From Ureaplasma sp. ES3154-GEN (GTDB lineage Bacteria; Bacillota_I; Bacilli_A; Mycoplasmatales; Mycoplasmoidaceae), in assembly GCF_025780075.1 (NCBI RefSeq), contig NZ_JAOXHM010000002.1, forward strand, positions 80,605 through 144,604: DNA of 64,000 nt. The letters are read 5' to 3'. The notes under the pieces are model-generated. The model was not told the origin of the DNA and searched no databases. It worked only from the letters and a program-made list of their open reading frames with translations. This document shows positions 14,919 to 26,542 of this stretch, one piece after another. The translations under genes were made by a program, and so were the position numbers. How positions within the stretch are numbered: the stretch's first letter is position 1; each line of letters opens with the position of its first letter.

Positions 14919-15950
14919 TTATTTAACAATAATCTCTACTGGATCCTTAAATTGAATTGTGTGTTGGTTGTACACATCATGATGGTGAGTATGTTGAAAT
15001 GAAACCCCGGTGATTCGAATTTTATCGTGGTTTTTTAAATAGTTTAAATCATTAATGGTAAATTTTAAGACTGATGTTGTTCCTACTCCATCCTGAGGTG
15101 TAACGCTTTTTACGGTAACACTGTCTGTCCAAGCACCAACACCATCAATTCGTAATTGAATTTGTGAATGATCATGCTTAAATATATTATAAATATCTTT
15201 TAAAATAATATCGTTAATGACACCAGTGTTTTTATTTATTGAGTTATCGTTATTTACGAAATTAATGACACTATTTGATTCACCAAGTCTGGTTTTGGTG
15301 TTTCGAACTAGACGAACTTCATCTTGTTCTAAATCATGGTGGTGGTCGTGTCCAAAACTATCATCATCATTTAAAACATATCAATTGTAGATCATTAATT
15401 CATTTTCTTCGTCTATATTAAGTTCTTTCCCTAAAACATATTGGTTGTCAATCAAAGTTCTTTTTGGTCAAGGTTCAGTCGTGTTAAAACGAGGATCACT
15501 TGTAATGTTAAGCGCTAGTTTACTTTGGCCTGGTAGGTTTTCTAGGCTATTTTCACGATTAGGTTCTTGAATGCTATGTTGATGATTGTGATCGTGATGA
15601 TCGTGATGATCATCAATGTTTGTAGGTTCGAGTGCTGTTTGTGTTCTAATGATTTCACTTAATTGATTGATTTTTATTTGCATCTTGTTTTTTAAGTCAT
15701 CTAGTCGGCTTTTATTGCTTGTTTTTTTGTATTCAGCAACAAGGTCATCAAACGCCTTTTTAGTTGGTTTTTGATTAGTTTGCATATTGATTGACAAACT
15801 TTGGTATTTTGTTTCAAAACTATTAATTAATTCTGTTAATTGGGAATCTTCTTTTTCAGATTGGCATGCAGCAGCGATAGCAGGAATAGTTGTCACTAAG
15901 GCTGTACTTGCAGCAAGAATAGTTATTAATTTTCATTTTTTGTGTTTCAT
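14919..15950 (-). CDS. histidine-rich lipoprotein
   Basis: The protein has 343 residues with signal peptide and lipobox AAAC (Cys28), the start preceded by AAGGAAC. It has a charged helical N-terminal part, then a His/Asp cluster (DDHHDHHDHNHQH, residues about 116-128). A second cluster (GHDHHHDLE) lies near the middle and HTHHHD near the C-terminus. Such clusters usually bind Zn, Ni or Fe. The C-terminal region has beta-type phrases (RIDGVGAWTDSVTVKSV). It is encoded 18 bases after the substrate-binding-like lipoprotein at 15969-18005, suggesting a shared metal-related role. That role is inference only; no named domain is recognised. Confidence 0.8.
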
Positions 15951-15968
15951 ATAAGTTCCTTTTGTTAA

Positions 15969-18005
15969 TTATTTAATAAATTTATCTCAGTAAGATCCCC
16001 ATTGAAATGTATCATTAATTTCTGATGCATATTGATTTTTCTTCTCTTGAGGAATTAGCTGCAATAAATTATCTAGTGTTGCATCAAGAATTTCATTATA
16101 TCCAATTGGGGAACGAATTCCTTCAGTTCATAAGGTGTAGTCTTCAACAAAGATGTTTTTGGAAAGAATTTTGGGATTGTGAACGGTTTCTTTTTGAACC
16201 TTGTTGGTTAACATCTTGTTGATATAAGTATTTATTGTATGATTCGAGAATAAGCTTTGTTTGTTTTTGGAAAGATTGAAAATGACATCAAAATTGTTGT
16301 TAAATTTTGCAAAGTTCCCTTCTTGTAACCCACCACTACCAAGATTTCATCATCAACCATGATCATCCATATTTAAAATGGAATTGGTAATTGATTCACG
16401 CGCTTTGCGTACTTCTTCGCTTCCGTCATCACGAATACAGTGTATTTCTCCGTTATCGTGAATATGACACCCCTTAGGGAGTCGGTTAGAAACAGGTTGT
16501 AATAATGCCTGATAGGCATTACCTTGTAAACGGGGATTAGGTCCGCGGAAGCCTAAGTCATAATAGAGAAAACCATATTTAGAAATAGTCTGCAAAGTGT
16601 TTGTTCCATTTCGTTCAAATGTAGTTAATAAACCTAGCGATAGAGATTCACGATTATCGAATTGATTTTTCTCAGGATTGTAGTTTGGATCAATGATTCC
16701 TAACTTTTGAAATAAAGATCGCATCTTATGCAAGCGCTCATAAATATTGCCTGCAATTTCATTTGCGTTCTTTAACGCATTTTTCATCAGTGTTAATCTT
16801 TCGGGTTCGTTCTTAAATAATTCTGCTGCTTCTTTTGAATATGCATACGCAGTTGTTCAGTATGCAATATCATAAAGATATAACATCGATTCACGCATTG
16901 AACCTAAATATACTTGAGCTCCACCATCCGCGCGTAAATTTTGTTCATATACAGGGTGGTGTTGTAAAATTGATTTACTTTCCGAACGATCTAAATCACA
17001 TAAAGGTAAAGGACTATCAAGATCATAACTACACATATTTGGTGTATAGTTTAATTTTTTGACTCCTGCTTCTTTTTCTTTTTTACTAATGATTAAATTA
17101 TTAAATAAACGGTAGATTTTTGAATTAAGGGAGTTTTGATTTTGTCATCCTTTTTCAGGTGCAAAAATAGGAATATTGTTTTGGTTAATAATAACCTCAT
17201 TGTTGGCATTAACACCCTGAAAACCAATGATAAATTTAGCAAAATTTGATTTTCAAAAATCAAAATTAAGATTTGCGTAATCATGCAAATAACGTTCATT
17301 TACTTGTTTAGCGTGGTGAGCATAGTTGTATAGAGGGTATAATTGACCTTCTTTTTTATCTAAATATTCCAAGCCAAGTTTTAGATTAGTCTTTAAATCA
17401 TTATTAGGATTATTTTCGAAATCTGTAATTGTTTCAGGGGATAATGTTAAAAACATATCTCGACTAACCTTAAAATCAACCGGATAAGCGTGTGTACTTT
17501 TTTCTATTGGACCACCTTGGATGTCTAATGTTCGCGCACCTGGTTGGTAGTGGGAGCTATCAAAAAGATAACGTTCATACATGACCATTGATCCTTTGTT
17601 AAAGTATCAATACTCTTCTGAACGTCCTTCGTTATATCCGTTTCCGCTAAAACTAAATCATGATGGATCAAAAACTTGTATTTTGCTTTCAATTCCTGCT
17701 AATTTATTTGCTAATGCATTTGCAAATGCGGGTTTATGTAAAACATAGGAAGTGAATTCCTTGTGGTTCATTGCGTTGATATAAGGAAAAGGTTCTTTTT
17801 TGTTTCAGAACAATTGAGTTGGGTAAAAATCGGGTGTAATCCCTAAAGCGAGCAAATTATCCGCTTGCGAGACATATGTAGGAAAAATTTTATATGTTTT
17901 TGCTTCGTGCTGGCAAGAAACAGCAACTGCACTAATACTAGTTAGGGTAGTGATTCCTAATAATACAGAAGATCAAATTTTTGCTTGTCGTTTAATTTTT
18001 TTCAT
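15969..18005 (-). CDS. large lipoprotein, possibly a metal/siderophore-type solute-binding protein
   Basis: The protein has 678 residues with signal peptide and lipobox VAVSC (Cys31). Numerous Trp codons are TGA. Early in the mature part ADNLLALGITPDFYP resembles the 'NLLALGI.P' segment of class III solute-binding proteins for iron complexes and cobalamin. A later helical stretch (MLYLYDIAYWTTAYAY, then LKNANEIAGNIYERLHK) would fit the backbone helices of that fold. It is longer than usual (about 300-350 residues), with insertions such as CHIHDNGEIHC and a run DDHGWWWNLGSG. No permease or ATPase gene is adjacent. The functional assignment is tentative; the lipoprotein call is firm. It is the first gene of the 18.0-14.9 kb unit. 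Confidence 0.75.
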
Positions 18006-18040
18006 GAAATACCTGTTAATGTCTTTAAGACTATGTTTTA

Positions 18041-18050
18041 TATATTATAT
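18041..18050 (-). promoter_or_regulatory. probable promoter (-10) for the 18.0-14.9 kb lipoprotein unit
   Basis: Reading the minus strand, CATATAATATAT lies about 40 bases upstream of the ATG at 18005. It contains TATAAT in an AT-rich context. The whole spacer 18006-18209 has no gene. Confidence 0.4.
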
Positions 18051-18151
18051 GAGTGGAATAAGAAAAAATCAGAGATTTATGGATATTGTTGTATTTTTAG
18101 TAATTAAGGAGAAAAACTAGCACAAAATACTAATATGTATATATGGGTAGA

Positions 18152-18185
18152 AAAAAACCTTTTGCAGAAAGACAAAAGGTTTTTT
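18152..18185 (-). terminator. intrinsic terminator after rpsB
   Basis: A 13-bp stem AAAAAACCTTTTG / CAAAAGGTTTTTT around an 8-base loop, with a T-run on the minus strand, just past the rpsB stop. Confidence 0.85.
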
Positions 18186-18209
18186 AATAATTGTTAATTA
18201 AAAACAGAA

Positions 18210-19250
18210 TTATTTAGCTTCAGCGTTGATAACTGTTGGTTGTTTTGCTGGAGATTGGTTGTTTGGGCTTCGTGTATCGTTTGGACGATTGTTGTTAAAA
18301 CGGAAATTATTACGTTGGTTAAAATGACGCACATAATTACGATTAAACATCCCTTTATTTTTGTTTTTTCAGTTTGAACGAGTTTCTGGTAAAACAATTT
18401 CTTCGTCTTTACGTCCAACAACTTTTGTTGCTTCGTTACGTACTTCAGCAATTGCATCGGCTAGTACTCCAAGGATTAAAGTAATAGATTTTACAGAATG
18501 GTTGTTTACTGGAATAATGTAATCAACTAATGCTGGATCAGCGTTTGTATTTGCTAATGCAATTACAGGAATTTTTAATTTTCTTGCCTCAAGCACTGCA
18601 TTTTCATCATTAACTGGATCGACAACGACCAACACATCTGGCAATGCACGCATATTTTTAATTCCGCTATAGAATTTAGCTAATTTGTCAGTTTCTTTTT
18701 GAATTTCTAATTGTTCTTTTTTTGTGTATTTACTAATGTCGTCACTTTCAATTCGAGCTAAATTACGGTTATACTTACGAATTGAATTACTAATGTTGTT
18801 AAAGTTAGTTAAAGTACCACCTAATCAACGTTGTGTAACGTAGTAAGAATCAGTACGTTCAGCTTCGTTTTTTACAATGTCTTTCACTGCTTTTCCGCGA
18901 GTTCCAACAAACATTGCCTTTCCACCGCTAGAAACAATTTCTTGTAAAAATTTGTAAGCACGATCTAAAAATACTAGTGTTTTTAAAATATTAATCACGT
19001 GGTTGTTAGAACGTTTAACGTGAATGTATCCTTGCATTTTAGGGTTTCATTTTTTAGGATTTAATCCGATATGAGCACCTGATTCAGTTAATTTATTAAT
19101 TGAAACAAGTTGTTTTAAATTTTTTATAGTTGAATTTGCGTTGACTTTAGACTGAATAGCATCAGCAGGTGTAGTAGGTTTGTTTTCTACTTTCGCAGTT
19201 TCAACTGTTTCTTCAACAGTTGATTCAACTTTGTTAGTCAAATTTTCCAT
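18210..19250 (-). CDS. rpsB: 30S ribosomal protein S2 (uS2) with extended termini
   Basis: uS2 is a component of the small ribosomal subunit. The protein has 346 residues against about 230-300 in most bacteria. The conserved core (LVSINKLTESGAHIG, VGTRGKAVKDIV, QRWLGGTLTNF, PVIALANTNADP) is intact. A charged N-terminal extension of about 55 residues and an Asn/Arg-rich C-terminal tail of about 45 residues (FNQRNNFRFNNNRPN) are extra. AAGGTG lies 8 bases before the ATG. An extended -10 promoter lies upstream and a terminator downstream, so it is monocistronic; the usual partner tsf is not adjacent. Confidence 0.96.
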
Positions 19251-19566
19251 TTGGAAGCACCTTTCGATTATTAATATTTGTTATTTTCAATAACCTATTT
19301 ATTATATCACAAAGTTTTTTTGATTTTAGGATTATTTACTATTTTCTGATATGAAGAATTATGTTGCATCAAAAACAGAAATATAATTTTTTGATATTAT
19401 TGATAATATAGGCTTTAGTTTATTAAATTATGGATAAAAACCAAGCATTTATTTTTATACAATATTTTTTATTTAATCATCGGTCATTCGTATTTGCTAA
19501 TGTATATTTTTGTAAAAAACTTATTAGTGTAACTTATATACAAAAAACAAAACCAGTTTGGTCTTC
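19251..19566. other. intergenic spacer with rpsB promoter
   Basis: This is 316 AT-rich bases between rpsB and the 19.6-20.4 kb lipoprotein, both on the minus strand. It contains the rpsB promoter near 19301-19309. At its far end is a weak hairpin (ACCA-aac-TGGT, about 19551-19564) with a T-rich minus-strand tail that may terminate the lipoprotein transcript. No coding frame is convincing. Confidence 0.4.
19301..19309 (-). promoter_or_regulatory. extended -10 promoter for rpsB
   Basis: On the minus strand TGATATAAT (TGn plus TATAAT) lies about 50 bases upstream of the rpsB ATG. No strong -35 is visible. Confidence 0.55.
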
Positions 19567-20361
19567 TTAAGCAGTAGTTTTTAATTCAGTACGTATACTA
19601 TGTTTCTGCTCACCAATACTGATGGTAATTTCGACACTTAATTTTTGTTCATTATAATCCGGTGAAAAATTATAAAATTGCAAATCAGTAATTTGAATTT
19701 TTAAGTCTTTGAATGGGGCTTGTGCTTTGTATGTTTGAACTTTTTCCATACTAGGGTTATTAATATTTAAAATCAAAGCTTCATTTCCGAGTTCCTTGAT
19801 TTCGCTTAGGTTTTTGGTCTTATATTGATCTTTGATACGTACACCGAACATATCAAGATTTAGGGTTTTATTCTCCTCGATGGCATCATTTAATAATTTT
19901 AAGTTTTTGGTTTTTTGCTGTAAGACATCCAGTTCATTTGCAGTGATATAATTATCAATAACAAAATTTTTAATACGAGTTTGTTTATTATATTTAATTT
20001 CAATTTCGAAATAGATATTCTTTTCTCCAACCAGATGTGGCTTAGTCACAATGGAATAAGAGAGAAGTTTTGGGTCGATTCCATCCGATGATGAAAGGAT
20101 TGGAGGAACAATTTCTAAAATTGTATAGTTTAAGGGATTTTGTTCATTTTTTGCGAAATGGTCCAATGCATATTTTGCTGTTACTTTTTTCTTTTGATAT
20201 TCGGATGTTAATTTATAATTTGGTTCCAGTTTACGAAAAAGAACATCACCAATTTCAGTGGTGCTACAACTTGTCGCAACTGCAACAATTGATGCTGATA
20301 AGGCGATTGTTGCACTTAATAATCCTATAAATTTATATTTTATTTTTTTATTTTTTTGCAT
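19567..20361 (-). CDS. surface lipoprotein translationally coupled to tex
   Basis: The protein has 264 residues with a signal peptide and lipobox VATSC (Cys32). The mature part alternates beta-type phrases (YFEIEIKYNKQTRIKNFVI, near the end LSVEITISIG) with helices. It loosely recalls the repeated 'lipoprotein-associated' domains of mycoplasmas (PF04200-like), but this is uncertain. Its ATG immediately follows the tex stop codon with no gap (TAG-ATG), which implies translational coupling between a nucleic-acid-binding protein and a surface lipoprotein. Confidence 0.8.
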   Translation of the reverse strand: MQKNKKIKYKFIGLLSATIALSASIVAVATSCSTTEIGDVLFRKLEPNYKLTSEYQKKKVTAKYALDHFAKNEQNPLNYTILEIVPPILSSSDGIDPKLLSYSIVTKPHLVGEKNIYFEIEIKYNKQTRIKNFVIDNYITANELDVLQQKTKNLKLLNDAIEENKTLNLDMFGVRIKDQYKTKNLSEIKELGNEALILNINNPSMEKVQTYKAQAPFKDLKIQITDLQFYNFSPDYNEQKLSVEITISIGEQKHSIRTELKTTA

Positions 20362-22491
20362 CTATATCACCATTACAACAACTTGTTGCTTATTAATATT
20401 GATTTTATCAATTTTGACACTAACTTTTTGATTAATAAACAAATTTTTTTGGTTTAGAACTAATTTATTGGGTGCAAAAACTTGTTTTGCAAGACCAATA
20501 TCAATAAAAACGCCAAAGTCAGTTACATTACTAACAACTCCGTTGTAGATTTGATTAATTTCCAAATCTTCTCAGTTTTTAAGTTTGTTTCACAACATTA
20601 AACTATTATAAGATGTTCGGATATCATAATAGGGTTTAGCTAGTGCATTAAGAATATAACTAACTGTTCAGAATGAACTATGAAATTGGTCAGCTAATTG
20701 ATTAATTAAAACATCATTGATGTTTATATTGACGTTTTGAGTTTGAATATCAGAATCTTTAATGTGTAATTCGCACATTATTTGGTGCGCCAGTGGGTAA
20801 TCATCAGGGTGGATAATTGTTTGATCAAGAACTTCATTTGGGTTAATAACCCGTAGAAACCCAATTGTTTGTTGATAAATTAAAGCAGTGACATAAGGGA
20901 TATTTTTAATTTCATCGCGAGAACTAATTGTTTGGTGAGTATTTAAATACTTCTGAATACTACTTGCGGCTCGTTTGTTCATTCCAGAAATATGGGCAAG
21001 TAAATATTTGTTGCTTTGGTTTACATCAACACCCACATTATTAACACACGATGAAACAATATAGTCAAGTTCTTGATTTAACTCCTTGTTATTCACATCA
21101 TGCTGGTATTGACCAACACCAATGTTATGGGGGTCAATTTTAATAAGTTCATTCAAAGGATTAATTACCCGGCGAGCAATGCTGATTGCTGATCGTTCAT
21201 TAATTGGAACATCGGGGTGTTCTTCAGCAGCGATATCTGTGATTGAATACGCTGATGCTCCGTCTTCATTTACCGATGTGAATGGAACTGATAATTGATT
21301 ATTTTGTAATAATTCATTAATTCAAATTAATGTTTCACTAGACGCAGTCTTATTCCCAATAGCAATTAATTGGACGTTAAATGTTGTAATTAAATCAATA
21401 ATTTGGTTTGTTGCTTTTTCTTTTTTATTTACTGGTGGATGCGGAAAAACGGTTCCTGTATATATGACTTGGTTATTTTCATTTATAATTGCTAATTTGC
21501 AACCATGAGCAAAACCGGGATCAATGCCTAAAACGGTTTGGGACAATAGGGGTTTAGTTAGCAGAAGATGTTTTAAATTAGTGCTAAAAACCTTAATGGA
21601 TTGACTTTGAGCATAATTGTATAAATCTTGAAAAACATTATTAGCAACAGAAGGGAATAATAAACGTTTTAAACCATCTTTCGCGGCTAGTTGTATATAT
21701 TTTGCACAATCGGTATTACGCTTCTTATGGTATTTGTTACTCATAAATTCAATAATATAATCTTCATCAAAAACCATCTTAATTGTTAAAATTTTTTGTT
21801 GTTCTGCACGATTTATTGCCATCATTTGGTAAGGTTTTATGTGGCTGATTTTGATTTGTCAATCATAATAAAGATGGTATTTTTCGTTTGGATCTAATTC
21901 AGGCTTAGCTAATTTAGTTTTAATAAAACCATAGTTTTTTAAACTTTTTAAACTCATCTGTAAAGCCGTTGGATCGCGAGCAATGATTTCGGCAATAATA
22001 TCGCAGGCATAACCGATGATTTGCTCAGTGTCCTTAATTTCATTACTGACAAATTTTTGTGCTTCCTGTTTAACATTGGTGCGAAAATTATTAGCAAGAA
22101 TAATATCAGCAAGCGGTTTAAAACCTAAATCAATTGCTTTTTGAGCACGGGTGATTTTATTTGACATATATGGGTGATAAATTGTTTCTAACTCACTCAT
22201 TGTATTTGCGTTTAAAATAGCTTGTTTCAAACCATCGTCTAGTAAGTTTTTAGACATTAAGCTATTAATAATATACTCTTGACGTTTGTGAAATTTTTGT
22301 AAATACAAAAAACGATCAGCAATTGTCTTGATTGTTTGTTCGTCCATATTATTGGTCATCGCTTTTTTATACCGAGCAATAAAAGCAATAGTGTTTTTAT
22401 GTTCTAAAAGATCTATAACATTTTGAATATAAACTGACTTTGTATTTAGCTCAGCGCTTAATATTTGAATAATTAAACTGATATCTTGCAT
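20362..22491 (-). CDS. tex: Tex-like transcription accessory protein (S1 domain, YqgF-like)
   Basis: The protein has 709 residues with Trp TGA codons, near the family length of about 720-780. The N-terminal helical region contains FIARYKKAMTNNMDEQTI, typical of Tex. The middle part has a YqgF/RuvC-like fold (VLGIDPGFAHGCKLAIIN). This is followed by the helix-hairpin-helix region (IDPHNIGVGQYQHD; GMNKRAASSIQKYL). The C-terminus is an S1 RNA-binding domain (IYNGVVSNVTDFGVFIDIG). Tex binds nucleic acids and influences transcription; its exact role in mycoplasmas is unknown. It is transcribed divergently from the DUF31 lipoprotein with 75 bases between them. Confidence 0.93.
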
Positions 22492-22566
22492 ATTGTGTTC
22501 CTAACTTGTCACGATATTTTGGTATCATTATATAATTATATTTGATTATATAGTAATTGGTGATTT
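22492..22566. promoter_or_regulatory. divergent promoter region between tex and the DUF31 lipoprotein gene
   Basis: These 75 bases hold TATAAT at 22531-22536 with TTGTCA at 22506-22511 (19-base spacer) for the plus strand. Overlapping TATAAT-like sequences serve the minus strand. The two genes may share or compete for polymerase. Confidence 0.45.
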
Positions 22567-24681
22567 ATGATAAATTCAACGAAAAAGAAAATTCGTAAAT
22601 GAGCGTTATTATTTGGAATTTCAGCGCTTTTGACACCGGCAATGAGCGGGTGTTTTTTACTACAGCATAATTCTTTAAAATTAGTGAGCGAGAACAAACT
22701 AGTTTATTTTGTCAATAAAGCTGAATACCAGTATGAAAAACTTCCGTCACAGGTTGATGACGAATTTTTATTATCATCATTTAATTATCAAATTACACAC
22801 AAAAATGATCTGTTTCCTCTAGAACAAGATGATTTACGAATTATAAGTAAAACAGCAGATGACCAGAGTGGAACTCTTGCTGTCGTACTCTGGGTAGATT
22901 CTTTGAAAATCAGTATTGAGACACAGATTAAAAATGTTTTTTTATCTAGTAAAATCTATAATTTAATTCATAATAATCAATATTTAACACCTCAAATTTA
23001 TAGTTTAGAAGATCTATTGAACTACCAGGGCAATGCTTTTTTATTTATTAGCCAAAACCCGTATTACCGTAAGTATTTGCAGCAAGCAAATGAGTATTTT
23101 AATAATGGTGCTAATGATAAGGAAATTACAGAGTTTTATTTAAAGAAAACAGGGTTTTTAGGTTTTAATACCGATCGTGAAAAACGAATTGGATTGTCTA
23201 AAAGTATCCAATCAAATCAACAGTATAAGTTTGAAGTTCAATTCTTAAATCTAATTAATTTCGAAGTTGAAAAAATTCAAAATAATATTGATCCAAACTA
23301 CTATATTGATACACAAATCATTAATCATTTAATTGACAATAACCCTTATGGTCACTTACCATCATCTTTTTTACAGTTTTTTTCAATGTTAAAAAAAGAT
23401 GATTATAGTAAATTGTTGAAAAAGATTAACCAAAATGTTAATGATGTAGAAATTAAAGATATTCGTTTCAATTTCACTGATCGTCATGGGGAATTAGATA
23501 TTATCGTGGAATTAACGAATGGGTTATATGTCTATAAACAATTTAATCATCACAATTCAAGTTTAATGATTAATGAAGATTATTTCGGTTATATTTATGA
23601 CAGGACAATTAGTTTACATATTTTACAAACTAATTCTGAAAATAAAATTTCTATCACTAGTGGAACGGGGTTTATTTTAGATCGTATCCTTGATGATGAT
23701 ACTGAGAACTTTACTTTTTTAGTTGCAACTAATAATCATGTATTAAATTTGCGAAACTATGGAGCACTAAAAGATGAAACACATTGGTTTGATGAACAGA
23801 CTTATTTAGATTATTTAAAGAAGAATAAGCACAATTTATCAAATACAGTGTACGAAGATAAAGACCGCTATAAATATTTGTTATGAGGTAAAACTGATAG
23901 TAAATCCCCGATTTCAAATAATCGCTCAACGATTAATGGAATTAACTTCTCAAGTTTACACAAAGTCAAAAATTATACTAAGCAAATATATCAACAACCA
24001 TTTTGGTTCACTCCTTCTTTGTTTGGTTATGATTTTGATTTTCAAACTAAGCAATGAAATCATTCGCTAATAACGACAAATTTAGGGACAATTGATTTGG
24101 TTGTTATTCCTATGAAATTTAGCAAGGAAGATGTTAGAAAGGCTTTTCCGAAATTGTATAAGAAAATTAATACTCCACAAGAAAAGGACTGATATCTTAA
24201 TTTTAGTGAAGACTATCGCTATCATCCACAATTAACGACATTCTCTGCAGGATACGAAGGAACAAATCAATTATCTACGGGAATTAGCTTGTGAAAGGGT
24301 TCAAAAGGTGTAGGCTCATTAGTGACATCAGGTGATCATATTTTAAGCGAATCAAGTTTGTTAACGAACGGAAAAAATCCCATTACTAGTGATGATTATC
24401 GGTTTAATATAGGCGGGCAAATTTTTACTTCGGATCAGTTTGGAACATTAATTGGTGGTTCATCCGGCTCGATGATTATTGATGCAAACTTTAATTTAGT
24501 TGGGATTCATTATGCTGGGTTGGAGGGAGATAAAAAACACAATATTAATAGTTCATTAATTGGGAATTTATTTCATAACCAGTCACCTGATTTGCAAGGT
24601 GATATTAATGTTTTAACAGCTCTTAAAAAGCAGCTAAAACTTTATAATATTAAAACGATTAAACATAATCCAAGGGGGTAG
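22567..24681 (+). CDS. DUF31-family serine protease lipoprotein (MIP-like)
   Basis: The protein has 704 residues. The signal peptide ends in MSGC (lipobox; Cys27). The family contains the mycoplasma immunoglobulin protease, which has a chymotrypsin-like core. The triad can be placed here: His391 in VATNNHVLN, Asp510 in GTIDLVVIP, and Ser633 in GGSSGSMII, followed by LVGIHYAG. A long N-terminal region (residues about 30-330) is of unknown fold. Several Trp codons are TGA, so the gene has adapted to the genetic code. It lies 4 bases before mnmG, so a housekeeping operon may be read from its promoter. The enzyme call is good; its substrate is inferred. Confidence 0.88.
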
Positions 24682-24685
24682 AAAA

Positions 24686-26542
24686 ATGTCAAATAAGAAA
24701 TATGATGTGATTGTTGTTGGTGCTGGACATGCTGGTTTAGAAGCGTGTTTTGCGACTGCAAAACTTGGTTTAAAAACATGCTTAATTACTCTTGATGAAA
24801 AAAGTATTGGTCTAATGCCTTGCAACCCATCGATTGGGGGTCCTGCTAAGGGGATCGTCACCCGTGAGATTGATGCACTAGGTGGGATGCAAGGGAAAGC
24901 AGCGGATGCTTGTGCTATGCAGATGAAAATTTTAAATTCTTCCAAAGGCCCTGGAGTATGAGCGATTAGATCGCAAACAGATAAGGTTGCATATCATCAA
25001 TACTTTGTTGACAAAATTAAACAACAAGATAATTTAGATTTATTAATTACAGAAGTTATTGGCCTTGTTGTAAAAAACGAACAAGTATTAGGTGTTAAAA
25101 TAGTTGATAACTCCATTTTAGAATCACAGGTTGTTATTTTAACAACAGGAACATATTTAAAATCTGTAACACATAAAGGAGCAGTTCAAATTAACGAAGG
25201 TCCAGATGGTTTGAAAAACACTTCACAACTATCAGTACAACTAAAAGATTTGGGGTTTAGTTTAATTAGACTAAAAACTGGAACTCCGCCACGAATCCAT
25301 AAAGATAGTATTGATTATTCGCAAATGTTATATGAACCGGGCACTGATGATTTAATTGCATTTAGTCATTACAAACCTTTTTACAAGCCTTTTAATGAAC
25401 AACTACCATGCTATATTATTCATACTTATCCAGCATTACACGATTTAATTAATACACATTTAAATGAATCGGCAATGTATGGGGGAATGATTAATGGGAT
25501 TGGACCACGTTACTGCCCATCGATTGAGGATAAAATCGTAAAGTTTGCAGATAAACAACGTCACCAGATTTTCATAGAACCAGAGTCATATAGTTTAGAT
25601 TCCATTTATTTAGGTGGGTTTTCCACTTCCATGCCCATTGAAGTGCAGGATAAGATGATTCGTATGCTACCAGGTTTAGAGAATTGTCAAATTCTTAAAT
25701 ATGCTTATGCAATTGAATATGATGCTATTGATCCGACCCAATTGTTTGCCACTCTTGAATCTAAGAAAATCAAGAATTTATATTTTGCTGGTCAGATTAA
25801 TGGGACAAGTGGGTATGAAGAGGCTGCTGCTCAGGGGTTAATAGCAGCATTAAACGCATATTTAAAAATTACAAATCAACCACCGTTGATTTTAAAACGA
25901 ACTGAAGCATACATTGGAGTAATGATTGATGATATTGTCACAAAGGGTGTTCAGGAACCATATCGATTATTAACTTCACGTGCAGAACACCGTTTATCAC
26001 TAAGAAATGATAATTCAGATGATCGATTAATTAAATATGGATATAAAATTGGTTTAGTAAGTAACGAAGTTTATGATTCTTATCAAAAACAACAAGCCAT
26101 TAAAAAAGAAGTTTTTGACTGATTAAAAACAACTACTGTTGGACAGATTGATGTTTTAAAAAACACAACAAATAAGACCAATACGTATTTATTTGATTAC
26201 TTAAAACGTCCTGAGATCAAACTAAAGGATTTACTTATATATAACGAGAAATTTGTTAGTTTGGACAACCAATTAGTGAATAAGATTCAGATTGCAGTGA
26301 AATATGAAGGTTATATCAAAAATCAGGAAGAGCATTTAGCTCAATTGCAAAGTTTAGATCATATTAAATTAGATCCACAATTGGATTATCATTTAATTCC
26401 AAATATTTCATTAGAAACCAGAGACAAACTTCAACGGATTAAGCCATTAGATTTACAACAAGCTTCTCGGATATCTGGTGTTAATCTGGTAGATATTGCA
26501 ATGATTAAATACTATTTAGAAAGTAATAAAAAGAATGGATAA
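24686..26542 (+). CDS. mnmG: MnmG, tRNA uridine 5-carboxymethylaminomethyl modification enzyme
   Basis: This is the FAD-dependent partner of MnmE that modifies wobble U34 in tRNAs. The protein has 618 residues, as is usual. The N-terminal dinucleotide-binding motif is [11 protein letters not shown], followed by [13 protein letters not shown]. Conserved GTPPRIH and [12 protein letters not shown] lie mid-protein, and [15 protein letters not shown] and [10 protein letters not shown] near residue 440. The Trp codon in GPGVW is TGA. AAGGGGG lies shortly before the ATG. The stop overlaps the rsmG start by 8 bases, the common mnmG-rsmG pair. Confidence 0.98.

Noticed and set aside
20070..20330. Plus-strand 86-codon frame
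   Set aside because: Antisense to the lipoprotein coupled to tex.
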